Shown here: piece by piece, positions 20,961 to 31,878 of the stretch
Numbering within the stretch: position 1 is the first letter of the stretch
Layout of the letters: each line of letters opens with the position of its first letter
Assembly (NCBI GenBank): GCA_043228905.1
Contig: JBHGNT010000008.1
Location: 16,244,001 to 16,308,000 of the forward strand
Length of the DNA stretch: 64,000 nt
Direction of reading: 5' to 3'
From: Azolla caroliniana
Taxonomy: Eukaryota > Polypodiophyta
Position numbers and translations under genes: made by a program
Notes under the pieces: generated by a model
The model's input: the letters and a program-made list of their open reading frames with translations, nothing else
What the model was told of the DNA's origin: nothing
The model's database searches: none

Positions 20961-22738
20961 TGTCGTGTGGTTTTTCACACACAAGATTAAAACTAGTAAA
21001 ATAATTATTTAAGATTAGCTTAAAGTATTCATATAGATAGGTGTCTTCAAGAGTTTCATAGCGTATTTTACTACGCATGAAATGGATAAACAAGTATCAA
21101 GCTATGTGAGTGTGAAGTTTGAAGAAGAAGAAAGAAAAGACAAAACTGTGAGATATCCCACATAGATAGGACAACATTGGAACCTAGGATATATAAGGGA
21201 AACCAAAACATATTCATTCTATCAATGTGTGGAACACAAAATGTTCAAGGTGACTCGGGCTACATTGTGTGGTGTGCACGCTTCGGGCATATGCGCGTAT
21301 GCACAGCCGTGATTATGCTTTGGGCGTATGTGCGTATGCACGGTCGTGTTAACGCTTCGGGCGTATGCGCGTATGCACGGTCGTGCTAACGCATCGGGCA
21401 TATGCGCGTATGCACGGTCGTGCTAACGCATCGGGCATATGCGCGTATGCACGGTCGTGCTAACGCATCGGGCATATGCGCGTATGCACGGTCGTGCTAA
21501 CGCATCGGGCGTATGCGCGTGCGTATGCACGGTCGTGTTAACGCTTCGGGCGTACGCGCGTGTGCATGGCCATGTGGATGTCTTCGGATGTATGCGCATG
21601 TGCAAGTTCCGGGCATACGCGTGCACGGTCGCGCGGATGCGAACACGGCGCGGTCAGGATGCACGCGCGCAAGCGTGGATGCGTACATTTCGACGCAGTC
21701 AGGACTTTTGTGTGCGGACGAGCGCGCGGATGCGTACACTACGCGGTCGGCACGTGCATTGCGCGGTCGAGACTTTTGCGCGCGGACGCGTTTACGGTTT
21801 GGTTGCGACGCACGTACAGATTGCGCACGGGCTAAACTTTATGGATGATTGGGTCATTTGGCTGAATTATACGGACAATCGCATGCAACCAAAAGCTTAG
21901 GCCATGCAACTAAAAGTAAAAGGCATGTATCTAAAAATGGAAGCATGCAACTAAAAGCAGCGGTCGGGACTTTTGCGTGCGGATGAACGCGCGGATGAAC
22001 GCGCGGATGCGTACACTACGTGGTCGGCACGTGCACTACGCGGTCGAGACTTTTGCGCGCAGACGCGCCTACGGTTTGGTTGCGACACACGTACGGATTG
22101 CGCACGGGCTAAACTTTATGGATGATTGGGTCATTTGGCCGAATTATACGGACAATCGCATGCAACCAAAAGCCAAGGCCATGCAACTAAAAGTAAAAGG
22201 CATGTATCTAAAAGTGGAAGCATGCAACTAAAAGCAGAGGTCATGCAACTAAAAATAGAGGCCATCCAACTAAAAGTGGGCATGCAAAGTAACATTGGGG
22301 AGGAGGATCAACGAGGAGCTTGATATATGTCCCATTTTTCCCTACTAGTTTTTTTTTTTTCGCCCCTCTTCCTTCTTCTTCCCTCTGGGTTTTCGAGAAA
22401 CAAATTATCTCACATATTGATATCAAACTCCTAGCTTTGGGGACTCGATCTTTCTTGTCAAAAATTATCTCTCGTATTCATATCGGACCACTCCTTGCAT
22501 GGTTGTTGGCTCCTTTCTTTGAAAAATTAATCTCTCATTTCCATACCCAACCCATTGTAACACGATTTTGAAATTATAAAGAATCGATTTTCTTTTGCAA
22601 TAAAGGAATGATTTGTCTCTCCCACTTGTCTTATGCTTAAAACTTGCTTGTGTTGTATGTGTTGCACTAAATCCTTCTAGTCCAGAACCCCGGCGGTTCC
22701 ATCTCACAATCCGCACATAGTGACGGATTTTCACGACA
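20961..22738 (+). repeat. E3 5' LTR
   Basis: TGTCGTGTGG to CACGACA. It contains a GCGTATG-rich tandem array, an internal duplication of about 270 bp (near 21690-21960 and 21960-22235) missing from the 3' LTR, CATGCAACTAAAAG repeats, and the U5 box at 22680-22700. Confidence 0.92.
21280..21560 (+). repeat. 37-bp tandem array in E3 5' LTR
   Basis: Units of about 37 bp with core GCGTATGCACGGTCGTG, the central four nearly identical. The 3' LTR has a 45-bp version. Confidence 0.8.
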
Positions 22739-22746
22739 TAATTAAG

Positions 22747-22763
22747 TGGTGAACCCGACGTGA
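22747..22763 (+). other. E3 primer-binding site, tRNA-Trp type
   Basis: TGGTGAACCCGACGTGA, 8 nt after the LTR end. Same site as E1. Confidence 0.75.
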
Positions 22764-22795
22764 AAGAGGTGGTAGGAAGGATATCAAGTGTAACA

Positions 22796-23988
22796 ATGGC
22801 TTCAACAAGTGGAAATCAAGGAGAGGAATTAACGAAAGGCATGGTGTCCGTAGTGGAATACATGCTGAAGGTGAGAGATCGAGAAGCTTTAATCAACAAA
22901 GCTGTTGACCGTACGGTCGAGATAGCTGGATGATTTGGTGGCAAGAACATCACGGATTTTCTTGCTACCTATCGGAACGAGATGCAACAAAGGGATGTCA
23001 ACGATCTCAAACAAATTTCTAGCTTCAAACGTGTGGTGGAACCACGGATCCGCGAGCGCATCATGGAGATCCAAAGCGAGCATGCAACTTGGGCGGAGTT
23101 CGAAAAGGCGCTTCTTGTTGAATACATGCTTGAAGATGCGTCACGGATGACTCGACATACGCTCATGACGTGGATCGAGAAGAAAGGGAAGAATATGTGT
23201 GCGTCGGGAGTATATGCGGAATTCGACCAAAAGTACAACCGACTTCCGAGTGTTGATCAATAAGTTCTCGATGGAGATAAAGTCCTACTATTCCTGAAGA
23301 CAGTGGATGCAAAAGATCAGCGAGAATTGGGGAACTTTTTGGAGGACGAAACACAACCGAATGGCTTGGTAGCGGACTGGGCGATGGTGAAGAAGGCTTG
23401 TAGCTGTCTTGATAAGCATCGACAATGGCAAGAGGAAACTGATATGGAGAATCCACAATCGTGGAGGAGGAAGGCGCCTATGATGATCGAGCCTAGCAAG
23501 CCGATCAACAATTTCGACAAGAAAGCGATGGAAGAATCCATAATCGAAGAGCTCTCCAAGAAGTTTGAAGCGGTATCATTGGCCAACTTAGGTCGACGCG
23601 GGCCAAAGGGAAAAGAAGCATATAGATGTGTGTGGTGCGACAGCTTCGAGCAATCACGAAGGGAGTGCACCGACTTGCAAGTCTACGCGATTCGCAAGAA
23701 TGTCGTCTATTTGGACGGCAACATGATTCACTCGAGCGAGACCCGAAAGCCGCTACGAGTGAACTTCAGAAGAGGCGGGCTGAAAAAGATCGTGGAAGAG
23801 TAAGATGCAAGGCATGTGGAAGCCATGCACTACCCCGCATCGGCGGGAATACGAGTTGGAAGAGAGAATCTAAAGACGATCAAGCCGGGAGTTGGGTTTT
23901 GGCCAACGGTATTCGAGTGTGAAAAGAGAGGAAAAATAGATTTGGAGGATCTCAAACATGCTGATCGGAATGTGCGACGAGTAACCGG
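22796..23988 (+). pseudogene. gag: E3 Gag, interrupted
   Basis: ATG 22796 begins MASTSGNQGEEL. Stops at 22931-22933, 23261-23263 and 23801-23803 break one frame that otherwise matches E1 Gag (GKNITDFLATYRNEM, MLEDASRMTRH). The knuckle reads CVWCDSFEQSRREC, with the zinc-binding His changed to Gln. A frameshift near 23985 joins it to the protease frame. The remnant at 37090-37811 is closer to this Gag than to E1. Confidence 0.82.
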
Positions 23989-24975
23989 ATGGTCGGATTC
24001 GACGATAACACAAGCTTTGCGGAGGTTGTGTGCGACAACTATGAGGCTCTTGTCGAAGAGAAGAGGAAAAGAACCGGTGAAGAAGATGGCACCTCAAAGC
24101 GTCACAATACAAGTAATGCAGGGAAAGAAGGACAAGCCCAACCTATGCTACGAAAAGAGATAGGACAAACAAGCATGAAGCCCGGTGGATCGAGCCAACC
24201 TTCTCAGATGGAAGTCGATGAATCTGTGAAGAAAGGAAAGGAACGAATAGCACCGACTTATAAGCTAAGGTTGGACATAGAACAAACAACCAACTTGTGG
24301 AAGGTCCTTGAGGAGAAGGTTTTAGACAGTCATGTCGACCTTACTTTGAGAGAGCTACTTGGGATCGCTAAGAAGGAGTTCCATGATACTATCATGGACT
24401 TGATTAAGAGGAAGCGGCAACAATCGGATGAAGAAGAGGTGAAAACAAGTGCCATAACCATGGCAAGATCCGAACAAGAGGAGGAAGAAGAAGTGATGGC
24501 GGACAACCATTACTCTCGGCCTCATTGGGCAAGAGCGACAACGGAGAAGCTGATGAAGATCGGAGAGAAGGAGACTGTGGTAGCCTTGATTGACCATGGT
24601 TCAGAGATTAACCTCATGTCGACTGAATTCTACAAGAAAGGAAGATGGCCGATCAACAAAAACCACGGATGGAAGATAGGAGCGGCAACGAAGGCCACGG
24701 AAGACTTGTACGGAGCTTGCCCCAATGTTAAAGTCACAATCAGAGATGTGGAGATGGATCAACACTTCTTCGTGCAAGACTCGGCTTCACATCCCGTCAT
24801 CCTAGGACAACCATATATCACATCGTCCCGGATGGAAACTAAGGTGTTCGATAATGGAGCTGCCTTCGCGCGAGTCAAGAGCCTTGACAATCAAAGATTT
24901 GTTCAATTCCTTACGGTGCGGGCTAATCACGAAAGGAACCAAGATAGCCTTGGAGGCGAATCCTCAGATTTTTAG
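23989..24975 (+). CDS. E3 protease region
   Basis: Open over 328 codons. A basic, acidic-rich linker is followed by VVALIDHGSEINLMS with D-H-G at 24592-24600 and HPVILGQPYI. Ends TAG at 24973-24975 in the frameshift signal. It should be made as part of Gag-Pro; the ATG at 23989 is internal. Shares the unusual catalytic triplet with E1. Confidence 0.8.
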   Translation: MVGFDDNTSFAEVVCDNYEALVEEKRKRTGEEDGTSKRHNTSNAGKEGQAQPMLRKEIGQTSMKPGGSSQPSQMEVDESVKKGKERIAPTYKLRLDIEQTTNLWKVLEEKVLDSHVDLTLRELLGIAKKEFHDTIMDLIKRKRQQSDEEEVKTSAITMARSEQEEEEEVMADNHYSRPHWARATTEKLMKIGEKETVVALIDHGSEINLMSTEFYKKGRWPINKNHGWKIGAATKATEDLYGACPNVKVTIRDVEMDQHFFVQDSASHPVILGQPYITSSRMETKVFDNGAAFARVKSLDNQRFVQFLTVRANHERNQDSLGGESSDF

Positions 24976-25029
24976 AGCGGACTATTGAAGCGTGGGGCAC
25001 AAATAGTCCGAGCAATCATAAGTCCCCAC
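24969..25029 (+). promoter_or_regulatory. predicted -1 frameshift signal with pseudoknot (E3)
   Basis: GAT TTT TAG, then a 9-bp stem (24978-24986 with 25002-25010). Loop GTGGGG (24992-24997) pairs with CCCCAC (25024-25029). The -1 frame is open across it into RT. Stem bases differ from E1 at one pair (A-U for G-U), keeping the fold. Confidence 0.72.
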
Positions 25030-26552
25030 AAGGAAGCGAAATAAGTGGAGCGCAAGGAGAAGCAACATGTGTGACACATAGTGGCGCATGTAAACTTACA
25101 CTACTCAACAAGAAGGACAAGCGTCGGATACAAGACTTTGAGAAGATGCTGAAAGAAGAAAGCATAATCGAAGAAGAAGAATTTGTGTCTCATATTCTAG
25201 AGGAAGCCTCATTTAACGACACCATCGGCGAAATCGAGGAAGTCATGGACTTGAGCTACCCTCACGATCAAAATGTGATTTTGGTTAACTCCATCAACAT
25301 GTACACTATCATCGATGAATATCATCGAGGCATCTTGATGGAGGAAGCTGAAGTCAACACAAAATATAAAATGGTGGATAAGAAGATCAAGCCAGTTGCG
25401 GTTCCGCTACCAGAAGATAGCTGGCAGAAGATGAAAGAAGTTGCCAATGATCCGAGCTTAAGGGATCCAAAGGCAATAGGTCATGTCTTCACCAAAGAGA
25501 CGAAAGGAAAGCTACAAGTTGGAAGGGAAGATTTCCTTCTCCCTGAAGAGGAGAGAATGTTCCGCGGAATGCTTGAGAGACATGGGAAAGCCTTTGCCTT
25601 CTCTCCACAAGAGATCGGATGTGCCGACCCGAAGATGATAGAGCCGATGGTGATTTTTACGGTGCCACATGTACCTTGGAACCTCAAGCCGATACCGGTT
25701 CCAAGAGCTCACATTCCAAAGTTGATTGAGCTTCTAAAGGAAAAGGTTAGGATGGGAATTCTTGAGCCATCCAATGCTCCCTACTCTAATAGATGGTTTA
25801 CGGTGCCGAAGAAGAACGGGTCCTTACGCTTTATACAAGATCTCCAACCCGTCAACAAGGTGACGATCCGAAATGCCAGAATTCGTCCAAGCGTGGATGA
25901 ATTTGCCGAAGACTTCGCGGGAAGATCGATCTATTCCATTGGAGATCTCTACTCGGGCTATGATCAATTTCAATTGGCCGTCGATAGTAGAGACATAACG
26001 ACAATGAGGACGCCGATCAGGCTGGTAAGGATGTGCACCTTACCCCAAGGTGCAACAAATTCTATAGCCCACATGGTGAATGCCATGAATAAAGTGTTGA
26101 GGGATTGCATCCCCGATATCACAATGCCCTTCATAGATGACATTCCAATCAAAGGATGCTTGATGGAAGAGAAAGATGAATCGAAAGATGAAGATGGTTG
26201 CCAAAGATTCGTCATCGATCATATAAAGGATAGCGAGAAGGTGTTGCAAAAGCTTGAGGATGCGAATCTCACGCTTTCGGGAGAGAAGTCTGCATTCGGT
26301 CAACCAGAAATATTGGTAGTAGGACACTTATGTGGGTCTTATGGCCGGAAGCCATCTCCATCCAAGGTGAACGCTATTCAAGAGATGAAAGAAGAATGTG
26401 TGTCTCAAACAGAGGTGCGTAGATTCTTGGGAGCATGTGCATTCTATCACATATGGATTCCACATTATGCCCATGTCGTTGAACCATTGTATGGACTATT
26501 AAAGAAAAGGAAGAAGTTTGAATGGGAAGATGAGCATACCTACGCGATTTGA
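24972..26552 (+). CDS. pol: E3 reverse transcriptase
   Basis: The -1 frame is open from the frameshift site. Motifs parallel E1: RWFTVPKKNGSLRFIQDLQP, GDLYSGYDQFQLAVDSRD, LPQGATNSIAHM and the catalytic FIDDIPIKG near 26133. A TGA at 26550-26552 interrupts a frame that continues into RNase H (LKKLLLEAPALRKADY), so RT and RNase H were one chain. Confidence 0.88.
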   Translation, partial: LERTIEAWGTNSPSNHKSPQGSEISGAQGEATCVTHSGACKLTLLNKKDKRRIQDFEKMLKEESIIEEEEFVSHILEEASFNDTIGEIEEVMDLSYPHDQNVILVNSINMYTIIDEYHRGILMEEAEVNTKYKMVDKKIKPVAVPLPEDSWQKMKEVANDPSLRDPKAIGHVFTKETKGKLQVGREDFLLPEEERMFRGMLERHGKAFAFSPQEIGCADPKMIEPMVIFTVPHVPWNLKPIPVPRAHIPKLIELLKEKVRMGILEPSNAPYSNRWFTVPKKNGSLRFIQDLQPVNKVTIRNARIRPSVDEFAEDFAGRSIYSIGDLYSGYDQFQLAVDSRDITTMRTPIRLVRMCTLPQGATNSIAHMVNAMNKVLRDCIPDITMPFIDDIPIKGCLMEEKDESKDEDGCQRFVIDHIKDSEKVLQKLEDANLTLSGEKSAFGQPEILVVGHLCGSYGRKPSPSKVNAIQEMKEECVSQTEVRRFLGACAFYHIWIPHYAHVVEPLYGLLKKRKKFEWEDEHTYAI

Positions 26553-26570
26553 AAACTAAAGAAACTATTA

Positions 26571-28422
26571 TTGGAAGCTCCAGCACTGCGCAAAGCCGAC
26601 TACACCGATGGTACCCCGATATATGTGACGGTGGATACTAGCCCAACCGGAATTGGATGGGTGATAAACCAAGAAGACAAAGAAAAGAATCGGTATGCAA
26701 TCCGATTCGGTGCGAAGGTGTTAACGGAAAGACAAAGGAAGTATGCCCAAGTAAAGAGAGAGCTATGGGGAATAGTATTCGCGGTTAAAACTGACCGTGA
26801 CTACCTTATAGGAACAGAGGTAATAATCGAAACCGACTGTCTACCTATTCTCAGAATGATATCCGGTTGTGCTACACCGGATATTGCTATGTTGCGATGG
26901 ATTGCCTATATCAAGTCCCTCAACCCCGAGATTCGGCATATAAATGGAAAGCATAATGTGGTGGCCGATATGTTGTCAAGGGCGAGGTATGAGGGTGAAG
27001 AAGATTTGCACTCCGATGAAGAGGATGTTGGCCTAAACTTCTTTACGGTTTTTTGTGCTCGGGTGCTAGCAGTATTCAAAGTAGAAGATTATGAGGGTGA
27101 ATTCATCGAAATTGACAAATACTTAAGCTCTCTTACAAAAGATGAATCATGGTCAAAGGAAGACTTCTACCGAATTAGGAAGAAGGCCTACAAGTTCTTC
27201 CTCAAAGATGGACATCTATGGAAGTTTCTGAAGAAGAAGAATGGAACTCCACTTCGAGTGGTGTGCAAGAAACAGGATCAACAAACACTAATTGCTGAAT
27301 TTCATGATAGTGTGTGGGCAGGTCATCGTGGTATGTGGGCAACATTTGCAAAGCTCAAGGAGAAGTATTGGTGGCCGGGTGTTTACAAAGATGTAGCAAG
27401 CTATGTTGAAACATGTGAGCAATGCCAATTATACTCGAATATTCAACATAGGGATGAACTTCATCCGACATATCCATTATCAATGCACTATAAGTGGTTG
27501 GTAGACATAGTGGTTATGCCAATGGGATTGGGGCAAATGAAATATCTCGTGCTAGCAAGAGAAGATCTCACCAACCAAGTAGAAGGACGGGCGCTAAGGA
27601 ATAAACAACTTCGGCGGTTTGTAAGTTTCTCCTTGAGGATGTTATTTGTCGATACGGATGTGTCGGCAAAATAGTAGCCGATAGGGGAGAATTAGATGCG
27701 AATGAAGCTAAATAGTTCTTTTCAAGAATAGGCGTCAAATTATCGCTCACCATGGCGTACAACCCGGATGCAAATGGGAAGGTGGAATGAGGACATGGTC
27801 TGATTGTAAAAGCTCTAGCAAAGGCTTGCAACGGCAAGATGGGGAATTGGCCACGATTACTACCTTATGCATTGTGGGCAAATAGAACTACACATAGCAC
27901 GACTACGAGATATATGCCTGCCGAACTCATATTAGGACAAAAACCAATAATGCCTATTGAGCAAAGTGTTGCTTCGTGGACATCTTTGCCATGGCAAGAG
28001 GAAATGAGTCAGGAAGACTTGCTAGCCACGAGGATTCAACAACTAGAATGGAGGCCCGAAGATGTCGAATTGGCAATAAACGGTTGCACCAAGCTCGATT
28101 GAAGAACAGGGAGAATTTCGATAAAAAGCATCGTCTTCAACAAAGAAAAATTGAAGAAGGAGATTGCGTTCTTGTCTATGATAGTAGTCTCGATAATCAA
28201 TATAGCACTACTCGAAAGTTCGCGAAATGATGGTTTGGCCCGTATATGGTCAAGAAAATAGAAAGCAATGCAACCTATTTTTAGGCGGAGTTAGATGGAA
28301 CTCGACTTGCTTTGCCAATAGCAAGGAAGAGGATCAAGATCTTTAAGAGAAGAGAGGCCCCAAATCTTGAGATCAAAGCTCTAGATGATGTATCCTCGAA
28401 CATCGAGGTTGAAGAAGAGTAA
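26571..28422 (+). pseudogene. pol: E3 RNase H and integrase, interrupted
   Basis: RNase H is complete (VTVDTSPTGIGW, KRELWG, IETDCLP, VVADMLSRA). Integrase has HHCC (EFHDSVWAGH ... CEQC) and VDIVVMPMG. A frameshift near 27606 and stops at 27672, 27711 and 27787 break the core; ADRGELDANEA and NPDANGKVE remain readable. The C-terminus, ending EVEEE, is shorter and less acidic than in E1. Confidence 0.85.
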
Positions 28423-28450
28423 TTAAAAAAGAGGAACCTCACCACAATTG

Positions 28451-28488
28451 GCACATACCGGTGGATGTGCAGGTTTGGTGGGGGTGAA
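28451..28488 (+). promoter_or_regulatory. polypurine tract with upstream hairpin (E3)
   Basis: GGTTTGGTGGGGGTGAA before the LTR, preceded by a GCACAT/ATGTGC stem (28451-28456, 28465-28470) with loop ACCGGTGG, as in E1. Confidence 0.68.
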
Positions 28489-28802
28489 TGTCGTGTGGTT
28501 TTTCACACACAAGATTAAAACTAGTAAAATAATTATTTAAGATTAGCTTAATGTATTCATATAGATAGGTGTCTTCAAGAGTTTCATAGCGTATTTTACT
28601 ACGCATGAAACGGATAAACAAGTATCAAGCTATGTGAGTGTGAAGTTTGAAGAAGAAGAAAGAAAAGACAAAACTGTGAGATATCCCACATAGATAGGAC
28701 AACATTGGAACCTAGGATATATAAGGGAAACCAAAACATATTCATTCTACCAATGTGTGGAACATAGAATGTTCAAGGTGACTCAGGCTACATTGTGTGG
28801 TG

Positions 28803-29275
28803 TGCACGCTTCGGGCATATGTGCGTATGCACGGTCGTGATTACGCTTCGAGCGTATGCACGTATGTGCATATGCACGGTCGTGTTAACGCTTTGGGCGT
28901 ATGCGCGTATGTGCGTATGCACGATCGTGTTAACGCTTCGGGCGTATGCGCGTATGTGCGTATGCACGATCGTGTTAACGCTTCGGGCGTATGCGCGTAT
29001 GTGCGTATGCACGGTTGTGCTGACGCTTCGGGTGTATGCGCGTATGTGCGTATGCACGGTCGTGTTGACGCTTTCGGCATATGCGCGTATGTGCGTATGC
29101 ACGGTCGTGTTAACGCTTCGGGCGTATGCGCGTATGTGTGTATGCACGATCGTGTTAACGCTTCGGGCGTATGCGCGTATGTGTGTATGCACGATCGTGT
29201 TAACGCTTCGGGCGTATGCGCATATGTGCGTATGCACGGTCGTGTTGACGCTTCGGGCGTATACGTGTGTGCATG
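28803..29275 (+). repeat. 45-bp tandem array in E3 3' LTR
   Basis: About ten units of 45 bp built on GCGTATGTGCGTATGCAC and GTTAACGCTTCGGGC. Since 45 is a multiple of three and the unit has no stop in several frames, long artificial ORFs appear on both strands (repeated YARMCVCT). Confidence 0.88.
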
Positions 29276-29574
29276 GCCACGTGGACGTCTTCGGATGTAT
29301 GCGTGTGTGCAAGTTTCGAGCGTACGCGCGCAAGCGTAGATCCGTACATTGCGGCGCGGTCGGCACTTTTGCATGCAGACGCGTGTGTACGGACGAGCGC
29401 GCGGATGCGTACACAATGCGATCAGGACGTGCGCATGCGTGGATACGTACATTGCGCGGTCGAGACTTTTGCGCGCGGACGCATCTACAGTTTAGTTGCG
29501 ACGCACGTACGGATTGCGCACGGGCTAAACTTTATGGATGATTGGGTCATTTGGCCGAATTATACGGACAATCG

Positions 29575-29702
29575 CATGCAACCAAAAGCCAAGGCCATGC
29601 AACTAAAAGTAAAAGGCATGCATCTAAAAATGGAAGCATGCAACTAAAAGCAGAGGTCATGCAACTAAAAATAGAGGCCATCCAACTAAAAGTGGGCATG
29701 CA
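29575..29702 (+). promoter_or_regulatory. phased CATGCA array in E3 3' LTR
   Basis: CATGCA begins at 29575, 29596, 29617, 29637, 29658 and 29697, with a degenerate copy near 29677, each mostly followed by ACTAAAAG. Spacing is 19-21 bp, about two helical turns. The same array is in the 5' LTR near 22155-22285. CATGCA is the RY core bound by plant B3 factors; a role here is inference. Confidence 0.55.
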
Positions 29703-30158
29703 AAGTAACATTGGGGAGGAGGATCAACGAGGAGCTGGATATATGTCCTATTTTTTCCCTACTAGTTTTTTTTTTTCGCCCCTCTTCCTTCTTCTTCCCT
29801 CTGGGTTTTCGAGAAACAAATTATCTCACATATTGATATCAAACTCCTAGCTTTGGGGACTCGATCTTTCTTGTCAAAAATTATCTCTCGTATTCATATC
29901 GGACCACTCCTTGCATGGTTGTTGGCTCCTTTCTTTGAAAAATTAATCTCTCATTTCCATACCCAACCCATTGTAACACGATTCTGAAATTATAAAGAAT
30001 CGATTTTCTTTTGCAATAAAGGAATGATTTGTCTCTCCCACTTGTCTTATGCTTAAAACTTGCTTGTGTTGTACGTGTTGCACTAAATCCTTCTAGTCCA
30101 GAACCCCGGCGGTTCCGTCTCACGATCCGCACATAGTGACGGATTTTCACAACACCGG

Positions 30159-30226
30159 TTTCGTTCGGTGGGGAATGGAAGCCGGTATTGCTTCCCGAGT
30201 TGGCAAGATTCACATATTTGGGCCTT
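30159..30226 (-). pseudogene. copia arm A fragment, start of integrase
   Basis: The minus strand reads KAQICESCQLGKQYRLPFPT, the copia CX2C end of the zinc-binding domain. It is the sliver left between E3 and the solo LTR. Confidence 0.8.
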
Positions 30227-30230
30227 CCGG

Positions 30231-30894
30231 TGTCGCGAAGATACGCGTGCGAGCGTGCTTCGCTTGAGCGGGACCACCGGGGTCTTGGACCAAGGAGGAT
30301 GTCCGTCAAGGTATTGAGAAGAGGACGATGTGAATGTAAGATTGGAGGAAGACCTATTACACTTGAGAAGATTGAAGATTGTACACTTTGAGAAGTAGAT
30401 AAATAATTACAAGATAGATGCGAAGAAGAAGAAATAGAAGCTTATATTATTGATGGTGATGATGATTGTCATATCATATTGAGCCCCCCCCTTACACAAG
30501 CCGTACTAGGGGTTTTATAGGTTTGTCCATGCACAAAACCATGGGCTTGGAGCCATGGTTTCTATGCACACAGTTTTGCTTTGAGACATGCAAGAAACCA
30601 TGGGCTTAAAACCGTGGTTTTGTGTACACGGTTTTGTTCGTTTGTTTCCTACGGAATACTGAATATGAGAAAGAAATATAGAACATCTAAAGCACTTAGT
30701 AGTAGCTTTAGTGGTAAGGTAATTGCCTCTTATCTTAGAGGTGCAAGGTTCAAATCCTACTTGCAACCCTCTACATGCACTCAATGCCATTGGGACCTAG
30801 GTTTATTTATTTTCATTTTTACAAGTATTCGTGAAATGTGTGTGGATCCTCAATTTTTGATTTTTTCTCGCACTAGACATGCCACATCACGACA
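30231..30894 (-). repeat. solo LTR, E lineage
   Basis: TGTCGCG to CACGACA, flanked by CCGG on both sides (30227-30230, 30895-30898), inserted in arm A. Orientation is minus from the U5 box at 30272-30298. It carries a tRNA-like segment on the plus strand at 30700-30770 (A box TAGCTTTAGTGG, B box GGTTCAAATCC). Confidence 0.88.
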
Positions 30895-30898
30895 CCGG

Positions 30899-31878
30899 CA
30901 ACTAAATTTCAGCAATTCAAACACAACTTGTTTCAATTGCAAGTCTTGAAGCGTCTGGTAGTTGACGTGGCCGATCCGCTTATGTCAAAGATCGATGTCT
31001 GATTCAATCTTCTGTCCTTTGGCAAACATGGCGGTGCCGACGTCATTGGTGTTGAGGATGAACATCCTCCCTTCTCTACGCCCTTGCGCGATTATCCGGC
31101 CTTCTTCTTCGATGAAACACCCGAGGTGCATAAACCGCACCTACATCCCCTGGTCGACAATTTGTCCGACCGACACCAAGTTCTTTGTGATTCTCGGAAT
31201 GTGTAATAGATTCATCAGCTTCCACTTCTATTCCACATGGCTCAAAGGGACTTCTCCAACATGCACAATCGGGTGAGGAGTGTCGTCTCCAATTTCGACG
31301 ATTCCCAGTTGTTCTGGTTTCTCCAAAAACGAGAACCACTCTTCATGGCTCGTCATGTGGTTGGACACTCATGAATCAACGTACCATACTTCCTCCGATC
31401 CGGAAGTAGTCTTCTTCATCGAGTTAGCCTTGTGCTTCATCACGAAGGTTGGCCCTTTACCGGTCTTCCCGGTTCTAGATCCTTCCGATCCTTCTGCGTC
31501 GTTCGAGCTTTGCCAGTTTTCCCGACCGGTTTTGGCGGATCCGGATTTGTCCGAATCGGCGCGCTTCTTCCAACACTGGCTTTCCCTGTAGCCCTTCTTG
31601 CCACAGTACTAGCATTCCGTGTCGGCTTTTCCTTTCCCACTTCCAACGCCGCTTTCACTCCCCCTGCTTGTGGAGGGTCCGGAACTGCTGTCGGCACTAC
31701 CTCTGTGCCTTTGGTCCTACTCTTGCCAGTCACCTCCATTTCGTGCCGACCCACCTCGTCCACCACGTCCATGGGGATGATCTGTCTCCGTGTACAGCAT
31801 CCGGTCATCCGATTGAGTGGTCCTCGACCCACTCGCGTGGTTTTCTTCGATCGTTAGCATCGATTGCAAGTCGAAGAA
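30899..31878 (-). pseudogene. copia arm A gag and protease
   Basis: The minus strand gives SFFDLQSMLTIEENHAS, then a basic Gag region (GKASVGRSAPIRTNPD) and a protease remnant (SNHMTSHEEWF) whose DSG is followed by a stop. The GAG-pre-integrase part ends at the solo LTR. Confidence 0.78.

Larger units (their letters stand above)
20961..30154 (+). mobile_element. E3: full-length Ty3-type element, E1 lineage
   Basis: 9.2 kb with long LTRs of 1778 and 1666 bp. Same domain order, tRNA-Trp PBS, D-H-G protease and frameshift signal as E1, but clearly diverged. The target duplication is CCGA/CCGG (20957-20960, 30155-30158), that is CCGG with one change; the arm B sequence confirms CCGG at the empty site. 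Several stops in gag and integrase make it defective. Confidence 0.93.
28489..30154 (+). repeat. E3 3' LTR
   Basis: TGTCGTGTGG to CACAACA. Nearly identical to the 5' LTR outside the array and the internal duplication. Confidence 0.92.
17895..31878 (-). mobile_element. copia arm A, minus strand, split by E3 and a solo LTR
   Basis: Read leftward from 31878: gag and protease (31878-30899), start of integrase (30226-30159), rest of integrase, RT and RNase H (20956-17895). The breaks are the solo LTR 30231-30894 and E3 20961-30154; removing both rejoins the copia sequence when compared with arm B. Both ends are truncated: no LTR and no gag N-terminus. It faces arm B head to head at 31878/31879. 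Confidence 0.85.

Noticed and set aside
21280-21560. CRISPR-like direct repeats
   Set aside because: Units are contiguous with no unique spacers and lie in a plant LTR.
28788-29541. Overlapping long ORFs on both strands (180-248 aa) with repeated Tyr-Ala-Arg-Met-Cys units
   Set aside because: They follow from a 45-bp LTR minisatellite whose length is a multiple of three; no protein features and no conservation in the 5' LTR.
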